DNA of 12,331 bases from Bacteroidota bacterium (GTDB lineage Bacteria > Bacteroidota > Bacteroidia > Chitinophagales > LD1). Shown here one piece after another: positions 6,215 to 12,331 of this stretch (the first letter of the stretch is position 1; every line of letters starts with the position of its first letter). The notes under the pieces were generated by a model. It did not search any database. It had not been told where the DNA came from and saw only the letters and a program-made list of their open reading frames with translations. Made by a program: the position numbers and the translations under genes. The DNA lies in assembly GCA_018267435.1 (NCBI GenBank), contig JAFDYM010000197.1, forward strand, positions 1 to 12,331, read 5' to 3'.

Positions 6215-6245
6215 AAAAACAGCCCATTAATATGGAGCTGTTTTT
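6215..6245 (-). terminator. Intrinsic terminator of the lipoprotein gene
   Basis: AAAAACAGC at 6215-6223 pairs with GCTGTTTTT at 6237-6245, and the stem extends inward imperfectly through CCAT and ATGG. On the minus strand it is followed by a run of seven T. It lies 27 bp after the stop codon of the lipoprotein gene. Confidence 0.8.
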
Positions 6246-6271
6246 ATGGCGTCAATATGGTATAACCTTTG

Positions 6272-7054
6272 CTACTTCAAGGTTGTGTAGTGGTAACTAT
6301 TGGTATTGGTAGTTCCGTTTATGGTGGTAACGGCAGTGGTAGGCAAGCCAAGCCCGTTGTATTCATACGTAGCAGTAATAGGGAAAGTGCCTGTTACGTC
6401 GCCATTTATCAAGCTATAGTCGGTTTGCTTAGCCGAGGTAAAGTTGTTCTCGCTCATCCACAAAAATATAAGCAGGTTATATTCATCCGGAAAGCTGGTT
6501 TTGATTAGCGAGGCAATGGGGTTCTGGTTAGCATCAAACGCCAAAAACTCAAACTCCCTTTTCTTTCTAAAGGTTCCTGCCTGTTTTTCTGATTCGGTAA
6601 CCATACTCAGGTTGGCGCCATTGTAAGTAAACTCAAATAGCTGGTCGGGGTCGAAAGTATTGCTATTAACAGTAGCTTGGTTTACTGTGTTATTGCCATT
6701 ATAGCTTAGTACAGTTTCCTTCTGTTTGCTTCCATTTTCATTATAGCTTACCACTTTGGCAAAACGGTTGCTGCCATCGTAAAAGAAAGAATCTACGGCA
6801 TCAAGCGAGCCATCAAGCGTGGTTGTTCTTTTCACTAGCATATCGCCGTTATAGAAAAAGTCGTAGGTGGTAGTGCCTGCAATGGCTTTTATTACACGGT
6901 TGTTATTGTCGAACGTAAGTGCCATTACGTCATTTCCCACCGCATCGGTAATGGAAGAAAACCTTTCCGTTCCGCTCTCTTCTTTTTTACAACTACTAAT
7001 AGTAATGCTTACTGTGGCTGCTATAGCAAGCAGCATAGAATATGTCCTTTTCAT
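6272..7054 (-). CDS. Lipoprotein with YD/RHS-like repeat strands
   Basis: The protein has 260 residues and starts at ATG 7054; a GTG two codons earlier is in frame but less likely. Its signal sequence ends in a lipobox, ITISSC, with Cys22 as the lipidated residue, followed by KKEES. The mature part is a series of short strands such as LTFDNNNRVIKAIAGTTTYD, FFYNGDMLVKRTTTLDGS, FFYDGSNRFAKVVSYNENGS and FEFTYNGANLSMVTE, ending in YEYNGLGLPTTAVTTINGT. This Y-x-x-N/D-G periodicity resembles YD repeats and is common in Bacteroidota surface lipoproteins (DUF4595-like). It is probably attached to the outer membrane. I infer no enzymatic role. It is a single-gene unit, bounded by a terminator on its downstream side and by a terminator-like hairpin in its leader region. 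Confidence 0.75.
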   Translation of the reverse strand: MKRTYSMLLAIAATVSITISSCKKEESGTERFSSITDAVGNDVMALTFDNNNRVIKAIAGTTTYDFFYNGDMLVKRTTTLDGSLDAVDSFFYDGSNRFAKVVSYNENGSKQKETVLSYNGNNTVNQATVNSNTFDPDQLFEFTYNGANLSMVTESEKQAGTFRKKREFEFLAFDANQNPIASLIKTSFPDEYNLLIFLWMSENNFTSAKQTDYSLINGDVTGTFPITATYEYNGLGLPTTAVTTINGTTNTNSYHYTTLK

Positions 7055-7082
7055 CTGCACATAATTTTGGGGTTAAAAAATG

Positions 7083-7116
7083 GGCACAACACGCAGCATG
7101 AATGGCGCATTGTGCC
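7083..7116 (-). terminator. Terminator or attenuator-like hairpin before the lipoprotein gene
   Basis: On the minus-strand RNA, bases 7116-7105 pair with 7094-7083 as a 12-bp stem with two G-U pairs and a 10-nt loop, followed by CATTTTTT. On the plus strand the same two positions would be mismatches, so the structure favours the minus strand. It starts 28 nt upstream of the lipoprotein start codon and follows another terminator, so it is either a back-up terminator for the MoxR operon or a leader attenuator. Confidence 0.55.
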
Positions 7117-7164
7117 TTAGCACCGCGCCGCGTATGTAGCGCTATGCCTACGGCAGAAAATAAA

Positions 7165-7188
7165 AAAGCATGCCTTAAGGCATGCTTT
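7165..7188 (-). terminator. Intrinsic terminator after moxR
   Basis: AAAGCATGCC at 7165-7174 and GGCATGCTTT at 7179-7188 form a perfect stem around TTAA. On the minus strand it is followed by a T-rich run. It lies 24 bp after the moxR-like stop codon and closes the envelope-biogenesis cluster. Confidence 0.85.
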
Positions 7189-7212
7189 GGTTAAAGTGAT
7201 TAACTGGGGTAA

Positions 7213-8172
7213 TTATAATAGCCCGCTTATTATTTTATCTATGCTCAAGCCCTCAGCTTCGGCTTTGTAGTTTTTAAATACCCTGTGGCGAAGTATAGGC
7301 AACGCTACGGCTTGTACATCCTCAATATCGGGGCTGTACTTGCCGCGTACCGCTGCATGTGCTTTGGCACCTAGCACTAAGTACTGCGATGCCCTTGGGC
7401 CTGCGCCCCAGCTTATATAGTTGTTTACATTAGCTAGCGAGCCTTCGCGGTTAGGGCGGGTGTTGTTTACCAGTTTTACGGCATACTCAAGTACATTATC
7501 GGCTATAGGTATGCGGCGTATAAGCTGCTGAAAGTACATTATCTCCTGCGCAGTCATTTTCTTGTTCAAGCTTACTTTGGTGCCTGCCGTAGTGCTTTTT
7601 ACTACGTTCAACTCCTCTTCGTAGCTAGGGTAATCTAGGTTTATAGAGAACATGAAACGGTCCAACTGTGCCTCGGGCAATGGGTAGGTACCTTCCTGCT
7701 CTATGGGGTTCTGCGTAGCTAGTACAAAGAAGGGTAGGTCAAGTTTATGTTTTTTGCCTGCTATGGTTACGCTGCGCTCCTGCATGGCCTCAAGCAATGC
7801 CGACTGTGTTTTGGGCGGTGTACGGTTTATTTCATCGGCCAATACTATGTTGGCGAATATAGGTCCGCGGTTGAAATGGAACTTGCGGTTTTCATCCAAT
7901 ATCTCCGAACCTACTATGTCGCTCGGCATCAAGTCGGGCGTAAACTGTATACGGGTAAATGATAGATCTAGCACATCGGCAATGGTGTGTACCATTAGGG
8001 TTTTAGCTAGGCCCGGCACGCCTATCAATAGGCTATGACCATCGCTAAATACCGATATCAATATGTTCTTTACTACCTCGTCTTGCCCTACTATTACTTT
8101 GGCTATTTCGGCCTTTAGTTCCTTGTATTTGGCGGCAAAGGCGTCTAAGCCTTCTACATCTGAGTTATACAT
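7213..8172 (-). CDS. moxR: MoxR-type AAA+ ATPase
   Basis: The protein has 319 residues, full length for the family, and starts MYNSDVEGLDAF. Walker A is GVPGLAKT at 51-58, Walker B is IVLADE at 109-114 followed by INRTPPKTQSALLEAMQER, and sensor 1 is ATQNPIEQEGTYPLPEAQLD with the following RFMF. These are the diagnostic MoxR/RavA-clade motifs. MoxR ATPases are cytoplasmic chaperone-like motors that help assemble or activate partner proteins, typically with von Willebrand factor A (MIDAS) domain partners such as BatA/BatB or DUF58 proteins. No such partner is encoded beside it here. Instead it is the last gene of a cluster of periplasmic isomerases, 61 bp after the surA-like gene. A small hairpin (GCTGC at 8200-8204 with GCAGC at 8210-8214) lies in that gap but has no T-tail, so co-transcription is likely. 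Family assignment is certain; its client is not. Confidence 0.93.
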   Translation of the reverse strand: MYNSDVEGLDAFAAKYKELKAEIAKVIVGQDEVVKNILISVFSDGHSLLIGVPGLAKTLMVHTIADVLDLSFTRIQFTPDLMPSDIVGSEILDENRKFHFNRGPIFANIVLADEINRTPPKTQSALLEAMQERSVTIAGKKHKLDLPFFVLATQNPIEQEGTYPLPEAQLDRFMFSINLDYPSYEEELNVVKSTTAGTKVSLNKKMTAQEIMYFQQLIRRIPIADNVLEYAVKLVNNTRPNREGSLANVNNYISWGAGPRASQYLVLGAKAHAAVRGKYSPDIEDVQAVALPILRHRVFKNYKAEAEGLSIDKIISGLL

Positions 8173-8233
8173 AGTGTCAAATATTTTTAAACCGCAGCCG
8201 CTGCCATGCGCAGCAGTTGTGGCATATTAAATT

Positions 8234-9610
8234 TTAGTTCTTCCTGTTCTTATTCCAGCGCTCTATTTCAGGGCAGTCGTAACTGTCCGCTTCTATACGC
8301 ACAAAGTTCCTATCAAGGTGCAGGTTCACCCAGTTATCCATTATCTGGTGCTGCTTTTCGGCCTTGGCTGCTGCCTGTATTTTTGGATAGTCTTGATCCA
8401 GGCTTGCCTTGTGCGGCTTGGTTTCTGTTTTAAGCCATATTATACGGTAGCCCTGCTTAGGCTCGCCTGTACGCTCTACGCCCGAATATGGTAGCACATC
8501 GCTGTACTCACCCACCTTCATACGGTCTATGGTAAATATCAATGTGCCATCTATGTCAGCCTTTTCAAAGTAGGTAGTACCGCTTTTTGGGTTGGTCATC
8601 ATACCGCCTATGCTCTTGCTCTGTTCTTCCATGCTATACTGCCTTACCGCATCTCTCCAGCTTAGCGAGTCAACACGCAATTCGTGCAGTATGCTATCCA
8701 TGGTTTTCTTTACTATGGTAAGGTCGTAGTTCAATATTTTTGGCTTAATAAGTATGTGGCGCAGCTTCAATTTATCGCCACGTTTTTCATCTACTATTAT
8801 TAAGTGGTAGCCAAAGGGTGTTTCCACCACATCGCTCAGCTCGCCCTCTTTTAGTTTAAAAGCTACCGCCTCAAACTCAGGCACCAACTCGCCACGGCTT
8901 ATTACGCCTAGGCTGCCGCCATCTAGGTACGATCCTGGGTCTTCGGAATTGGTAATGGCTTTTACCGAAAAATCGGCGCCTTCAATTATCTCCCTTCTTA
9001 TGCCCTCTATCTTTTCGCGGCTGCGCTTTTTCTCGGCGGCATTTACGGTAGGGAACATTACTATTTCGCCCATTTCCAGCTCCGAGTTAAAGTACGGTAT
9101 GCTATCCTCGGGTATGCGGTTAAAGAAGTCTTGCACATCGGCAGGCGATACTTTAAGGTTGGTAAATATTTTGGCTTTTACCTTATCTGCCACTAGCTGC
9201 TTTTCAATATCCTCGCGAAAGTCATCTTTCAGTTCCAATATCGATTTGCCATAGTATTCTTCCAATTTTTCGGCCGAACCGAAAACAGAGATGAAGTATT
9301 TAAGACGGCGGTCAAGCTCGGCATCTACCTCATCGGGGCTGGCCACCACGCTATCTATTTGCGCTTGCGATACGAATAGCTTATCCATCAATAGGTTTTC
9401 AAATATCCTGCACTTAGCGTTAGGCGGCAAGCTATCGCCATTGTTATCGCCCGATAGCATTTGCTGGTACTGCGCCTCTACCTCGCTTTGCAGCACCACA
9501 TTATCGCCCACTACAGCCAGTACACGGTCTATTATAATATTGCCCTGTGCATTTACAGCGGCGCTTATGGCGCACAATACTATCAGCAGGGCTATGTTCA
9601 GTTTCTTCAT
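8234..9610 (-). CDS. surA: SurA-like periplasmic chaperone/peptidyl-prolyl isomerase
   Basis: The protein has 458 residues. A signal peptide (MKKLNIALLIVLCAISAAVN, cleaved near AQ) is followed by the SurA N-terminal chaperone domain at about 24-165 (IIIDRVLAVVGDNVVLQSEV at its start). The first parvulin domain is at about 178-278, with the hallmark GGSLGVISRGELVPEFEAVA and later TPFGYHLIIVDEKRG. A second, more diverged parvulin domain at about 283-397 starts LKLRHILIKPK and includes SIGGMMTNPKSGTTYF. The C-terminal helix at about 405-440 completes the SurA fold. SurA escorts unfolded outer-membrane proteins across the periplasm to the BAM complex. The gene follows a small outer-membrane-protein gene by 27 bp and precedes moxR, so it is probably within one operon. 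The order and length fit SurA well; the symbol is by family resemblance. Confidence 0.88.
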   Translation of the reverse strand: MKKLNIALLIVLCAISAAVNAQGNIIIDRVLAVVGDNVVLQSEVEAQYQQMLSGDNNGDSLPPNAKCRIFENLLMDKLFVSQAQIDSVVASPDEVDAELDRRLKYFISVFGSAEKLEEYYGKSILELKDDFREDIEKQLVADKVKAKIFTNLKVSPADVQDFFNRIPEDSIPYFNSELEMGEIVMFPTVNAAEKKRSREKIEGIRREIIEGADFSVKAITNSEDPGSYLDGGSLGVISRGELVPEFEAVAFKLKEGELSDVVETPFGYHLIIVDEKRGDKLKLRHILIKPKILNYDLTIVKKTMDSILHELRVDSLSWRDAVRQYSMEEQSKSIGGMMTNPKSGTTYFEKADIDGTLIFTIDRMKVGEYSDVLPYSGVERTGEPKQGYRIIWLKTETKPHKASLDQDYPKIQAAAKAEKQHQIMDNWVNLHLDRNFVRIEADSYDCPEIERWNKNRKN

Positions 9611-9637
9611 TTATATTTTGTTGAGGCTAAATAACGC

Positions 9638-10204
9638 TTATTCCTTCTTTTTCTTATCCAATATCACAAATAATCCCATCGAAAAACCAATTCGGGTAAT
9701 GGGAAGCTGCTTGGTTACGCTTTGCAATGATACATACAAGCCACTTTCTAGCACCACATTATTGTTAAAGAAATGTGCTATACCCAATGAGCCCATAGTG
9801 CTAAGCCCCTGCGTGCCATTAATGCGGCTTTTGCGCATAGTGGTACTGGTAAGGTACTGTACATTGGCGGTGGCGTAGCCTTTTAGCCTTTTGGGGCCAA
9901 AGTAGCCTTTTACCAGCGGGCCTATAGCCGTGCTAAAGGTAATGGTGCTTACCCGCTCATTCTCTTTCTCATCTATTTGGCTTATGCTGCTTACGCCAAA
10001 CGAGTACCTGCCACCAATGGCAAAGCCCTTAACTACAAACACCCCAAACGATGGCGAAAGCGCCATGTTGAAGCGCTTAACCGAGCCTTGTATGCTGCCG
10101 CTTATATCTACATTGCCGCCTACTATATATCTGCCCTTTTCGGTTTGTGCCTGGCACACCGAAAACAAGCTGGCTAGTAGCAATATGTATATATAGCGCT
10201 GCAT
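9638..10204 (-). CDS. Small outer-membrane beta-barrel protein
   Basis: The protein has 188 residues. Its signal peptide, MQRYIYILLLASLFSVCQAQ, is cleaved near residue 18-20. The rest alternates short amphipathic strands and turns: GRYIVGGNVDISGSIQ, MALSPSFGVFVVKGFAIGGR, YSFGVSSISQ, FSTAIGPLVKGYFG, GYATANVQYLTSTT and NNVVLESGLYVSLQSVTK. The pattern is that of a small OmpW/PorT-like or 'OMP_b-brl' eight-stranded barrel. The highly basic last residues (DKKKKE) are unusual for a barrel end, where an aromatic residue is common. Its start codon overlaps the stop of the upstream lipoprotein gene by one base (TAATG), so the two are translationally coupled. Being encoded among three SurA/PpiC-type proteins suggests a client or partner of that pathway. 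The exact function is unknown. Confidence 0.75.
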   Translation of the reverse strand: MQRYIYILLLASLFSVCQAQTEKGRYIVGGNVDISGSIQGSVKRFNMALSPSFGVFVVKGFAIGGRYSFGVSSISQIDEKENERVSTITFSTAIGPLVKGYFGPKRLKGYATANVQYLTSTTMRKSRINGTQGLSTMGSLGIAHFFNNNVVLESGLYVSLQSVTKQLPITRIGFSMGLFVILDKKKKE

Positions 10205-11061
10205 TACTTTATGTATATCTCCAGGCTTTTATCGCTTAGGCCGTCCTGATATATTTTGTTGTATATCTTTTCTATCATGGCCATTTTGCGTTTTTCCATT
10301 ATGGCCTTTTCTATTTTATCGCTTATAAATTCAAGGGGCGATGGGTCGTCTTTGCGCAGTACTTCGCTTACGCGTATAAACCATAGCATGTCGCCCTCTT
10401 TAAACTCTTTAAACTTTCGGCTAGCCGCTAACGATGCTACATCGGCCTCGTTTACAGGAAAGTTCTTTATCAGCTTTTCCTTCTCGTACCACAAGCCATT
10501 ATCAAGGCTATACCCCTGCGAAAACTCCTTTACAAAGGCTTTCATTTTTTCCGACTCTTCCTCGTCCTTAGGGTTTAATATCCACTTCTTTGCCTTGGCT
10601 ATATCTTCGGTGTTTTTATCTATACGTATAAACTGTACGCGGTATACATCGCTTTGTAGGGTAAAGTCGCCCTTCATTTTATCGTACCAGGTGTTCATTT
10701 CCTGTGCGGTAAAGTTGGTGTCCAGCTTTTGGTTTATAAGCGCCTTTTCATACTCATATAGCAGTAGGCTTTCGCGGTAGTCTTCCACCTTTTTGTTTAT
10801 GCCTAGGTCGTCTTCCTCTATGTTATCGCTAGCTTTTTGTAGCAGCAGTTTTTTGCGGGTCCAGCTTTCGGCATAGCTTTTAAGTGCGGCTATGCTATCG
10901 GGGCCTGTTAGGCCTTTTGTAATATTCACAAGGTCGCTGGCATATAGGTACTCTTCGTTTACACGCGCCACTAAGTCAGCATCTTGTGTTTTCTTCTTTT
11001 TAAAGAAAGAACACGATGCTAAGCTTAATACTGCAACTATAAATACTACGTTTTTCACCAT
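10204..11061 (-). CDS. PpiC/SurA-N-like periplasmic lipoprotein, parvulin region degenerate
   Basis: The protein has 285 residues and starts at ATG 11061. A longer frame from a GTG at 11097 would start inside a hairpin and spoil the signal sequence. The signal ends in the lipobox SLASC with Cys17, followed by SFFKKKK. The N-terminal part (DADLVARVNEEYLYASDLVN, then SYAESWTRKKLLLQKA) matches the helical chaperone domain of SurA/PrsA/PpiC foldases. About 130-240 looks like a parvulin fold (VYRVQFIRIDK, FVKEFSQGYSLDNGLWYEKE), but I do not see the usual GGxLGW and MVPEFE catalytic-domain signatures. The C-terminal helices return to the chaperone domain. It probably works as a membrane-anchored chaperone rather than an active isomerase. 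It lies 141 bp after a large parvulin gene and is coupled to the next gene. Confidence 0.75.
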   Translation of the reverse strand: MVKNVVFIVAVLSLASCSFFKKKKTQDADLVARVNEEYLYASDLVNITKGLTGPDSIAALKSYAESWTRKKLLLQKASDNIEEDDLGINKKVEDYRESLLLYEYEKALINQKLDTNFTAQEMNTWYDKMKGDFTLQSDVYRVQFIRIDKNTEDIAKAKKWILNPKDEEESEKMKAFVKEFSQGYSLDNGLWYEKEKLIKNFPVNEADVASLAASRKFKEFKEGDMLWFIRVSEVLRKDDPSPLEFISDKIEKAIMEKRKMAMIEKIYNKIYQDGLSDKSLEIYIK

Positions 11062-11072
11062 TCTATTTAAAG

Positions 11073-11103
11073 CAGAAAGTGCAACCTGCGATTGCACTTT
11101 CTG
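11073..11103 (-). other. Perfect hairpin in the leader of the lipoprotein gene
   Basis: CAGAAAGTGCAA at 11073-11084 and TTGCACTTTCTG at 11092-11103 form a 12-bp perfect stem with a 7-nt loop. It ends 11 nt before the start codon at 11061. On the minus strand it is followed by CTTTAAATAG, too poor in T for a normal terminator. It could be a processing or stability element separating the large isomerase gene from the downstream genes, or it could affect ribosome access. Confidence 0.6.
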
Positions 11104-11202
11104 GATATACTATGTTTTTTTACTATTGTCGGCGGCTCTCCCTTTAGGCTTGCAGTGCCGAGCTAAGCCTCGGTAGAGCTGGAAGGTAGCCTACAATAGC
11201 AC

Positions 11203-12330
11203 TTACTTCTTTATCAAGCTTTTGAACACTGCTTGATCAACCACTATAGGGTACTTGTTGCGCAGGCTAGCTAGCCATGTTTTTTCAAGATACTCTTGGT
11301 AGTCGCTAGTTATATAACCTTTAGCTTCTTTCAAGCTTTTTGGTTCAGGACCTACTATCTTTTTTACTACTACAAAGCGGTAGCTGCTATCGTTCAGTTT
11401 TTCTACATCGGTTACGCCAGCTTCCCACTTCACTTTGTCTACTACATCGTACTGGCCCTTTTCGTATTTGCCCTCTATGGTGCTTATCCTAGCCTTGGCA
11501 TCTGCCTTGTTCAGCTTTGTTTTTATAGCTGCGGCATCGGTGCCTTTTTTAGCCAATTTGTTGGCAGCTGCAGCAAGCTTGGCATCGTTTACGTTGTATA
11601 TTACTACATCGGCGCGGTCGCCCCACATGTATTTGGTGGCATTTTTCTGGCGGTACTCTTCAAGGCCGGTAGTGTCTTTTACCGATTTTGTCCATACCTG
11701 CCTATCCATCAATTCGAACAACAATATACCATCGCGATATTCCTTCATCAAGTTGCGGAAGTCAGGCTTCTTGTTTTCCAATGTGCTCTCTTCGTAGTCA
11801 AGCGCTTTTTGGTTTACAAAGCCTTCGTAGTATTCGTTTATCAGGCCTTCTTTGTTCTTATCGCTACGGCGCTTAGCCACCTTTTCTACATAGTCAAGAA
11901 AATGGGCTTGCGTATACGTTTTGCCTGCAAGGCTAAATAGCATTTTGTTGCTGCTTGCTTTTAGTAGGCTGTCGCTCTTCCAGTTGCCTTTGCTTATGGT
12001 GCTATCTATTTTTGCGCTCAATTCAGCTTTGGCAGCTAGGTTTTCGGCAAATGCGCTTTCCTTCTTTATACGCTCTATCAATTTGTTTTTAGCTACCTGG
12101 CTGCGCGTGTCGCGCTCTACCTTCTTCTTCATATCGTTTTTAGCATCGGCAAAGCTTGGCATCTCGCGCTTTTCAAGGCGCTTAATTATGTGCCAACCAA
12201 ACTGGCTTTGTACCGGCTTGCTTATGTCGCCATCCTTTTGCAAGGCAAATGCTGCATCTTCAAACTCGGGCACCATGCGTATAGGCGAGCCCGAACCGAA
12301 CCACTGTAGCTCGCCACCTTTTGCACGGCT
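11203..12330 (-). CDS. Large SurA/PpiD-like parvulin isomerase, C-terminal part
   Basis: The 5' end lies outside the window; about 375 codons are visible. The visible part opens inside a parvulin domain, with GGELQWFGSGSPIRMVPEFE followed by DAAFAL and QSQFGWHIIKRLEKRE, all conserved catalytic-domain segments. Next comes a long, mostly helical, Lys-rich region. It includes SLAGKTYTQAHFLDYVEKVA, an element like the linker of Bacteroidota multi-domain isomerases, and NEYYEGFVNQKALDYEE, which resembles the SurA-type chaperone helices. The C-terminal 120 residues (WGDRADVVIYNVNDAKLAAA, then RFVVVKKIVGPEPKSLKEAK) look like a second, diverged parvulin-like segment followed by a final helix. It is the first visible gene of the envelope cluster and probably a periplasmic foldase of some 600-700 residues in full, a size inferred from the family and not seen. 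Confidence 0.82.
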   Translation of the reverse strand, partial: SRAKGGELQWFGSGSPIRMVPEFEDAAFALQKDGDISKPVQSQFGWHIIKRLEKREMPSFADAKNDMKKKVERDTRSQVAKNKLIERIKKESAFAENLAAKAELSAKIDSTISKGNWKSDSLLKASSNKMLFSLAGKTYTQAHFLDYVEKVAKRRSDKNKEGLINEYYEGFVNQKALDYEESTLENKKPDFRNLMKEYRDGILLFELMDRQVWTKSVKDTTGLEEYRQKNATKYMWGDRADVVIYNVNDAKLAAAANKLAKKGTDAAAIKTKLNKADAKARISTIEGKYEKGQYDVVDKVKWEAGVTDVEKLNDSSYRFVVVKKIVGPEPKSLKEAKGYITSDYQEYLEKTWLASLRNKYPIVVDQAVFKSLIKK

Positions 12331-12331
12331 A

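Noticed and set aside
9291..9878. A 195-codon plus-strand open frame
   Set aside because: It runs antisense across parts of both the surA-like and the barrel genes and over the gap between them, with Ser/Leu-rich low-complexity content and no family match.
11296..11940. A 214-codon plus-strand open frame opposite the large isomerase gene
   Set aside because: It is Phe/Tyr/Val-rich with no start context, and it lies wholly antisense to a well-supported parvulin-family gene. It is a by-product of that gene's Lys/Ala/Glu codon use.

Overview
The window looks like a chromosomal segment from a member of the Bacteroidota, most likely the Chitinophagia/Chitinophagales side. The clues are a Bat-family aerotolerance protein, a type IX secretion (por) C-terminal sorting domain, SurA-like isomerases encoded next to MoxR, an ECF sigma factor paired with a TPR-bearing anti-sigma protein of the non-zinc 'DAleG' type, A-rich leaders in place of strong Shine-Dalgarno sequences, and TAnnTTTG-like promoter elements. 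I placed the phylum from gene content and could not run a database comparison. There are no tRNA or rRNA genes, CRISPR arrays, insertion sequences or phage genes.

Layout, left to right. (1) 1-622, minus: the N-terminal third or so of batD, running off the left edge. (2) 737-2510, minus: an ECF sigma factor overlapping a single-pass anti-sigma/TPR protein. (3) 2760-3056, minus: a small, very polar, probably disordered protein. (4) 3248-4564, plus: a YafY-like HTH/WYL regulator followed by a DinB-family protein, with a clean 7-bp inverted repeat between them. A strong terminator hairpin at 4585-4617 separates these from the converging genes to the right. (5) 4639-6147, minus: a secreted protein with two tandem DNRLRE domains and a T9SS sorting tail. 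(6) 6272-7054, minus: a lipoprotein with YD-like repeats. (7) 7213-12330, minus: a tight cell-envelope cluster read right to left. It holds a large parvulin-type isomerase (5' end outside the window), a PpiC/SurA-N-like lipoprotein, a small outer-membrane beta-barrel protein, a SurA-like double-parvulin chaperone, and a MoxR AAA+ ATPase, closed by two successive terminator hairpins.

Functionally, the right half is an outer-membrane protein biogenesis and quality-control unit. Three periplasmic SurA/PpiC-type proteins would escort unfolded barrels to the outer membrane, and one small barrel protein is encoded among them. MoxR is a cytoplasmic chaperone-like ATPase. The left half is regulatory and stress-related: a membrane-tethered anti-sigma/sigma switch beside batD, and a WYL regulator beside a DinB-like protein that it may control. 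I see no clearly novel multi-gene defence or mobile system. The best leads are a possible operator for the WYL/DinB pair, a Gln in place of a metal-ligand His in DinB, the sigma/anti-sigma-TPR/batD arrangement, the regulatory palindromes before the DNRLRE gene, and an attenuator-like hairpin before the lipoprotein gene.
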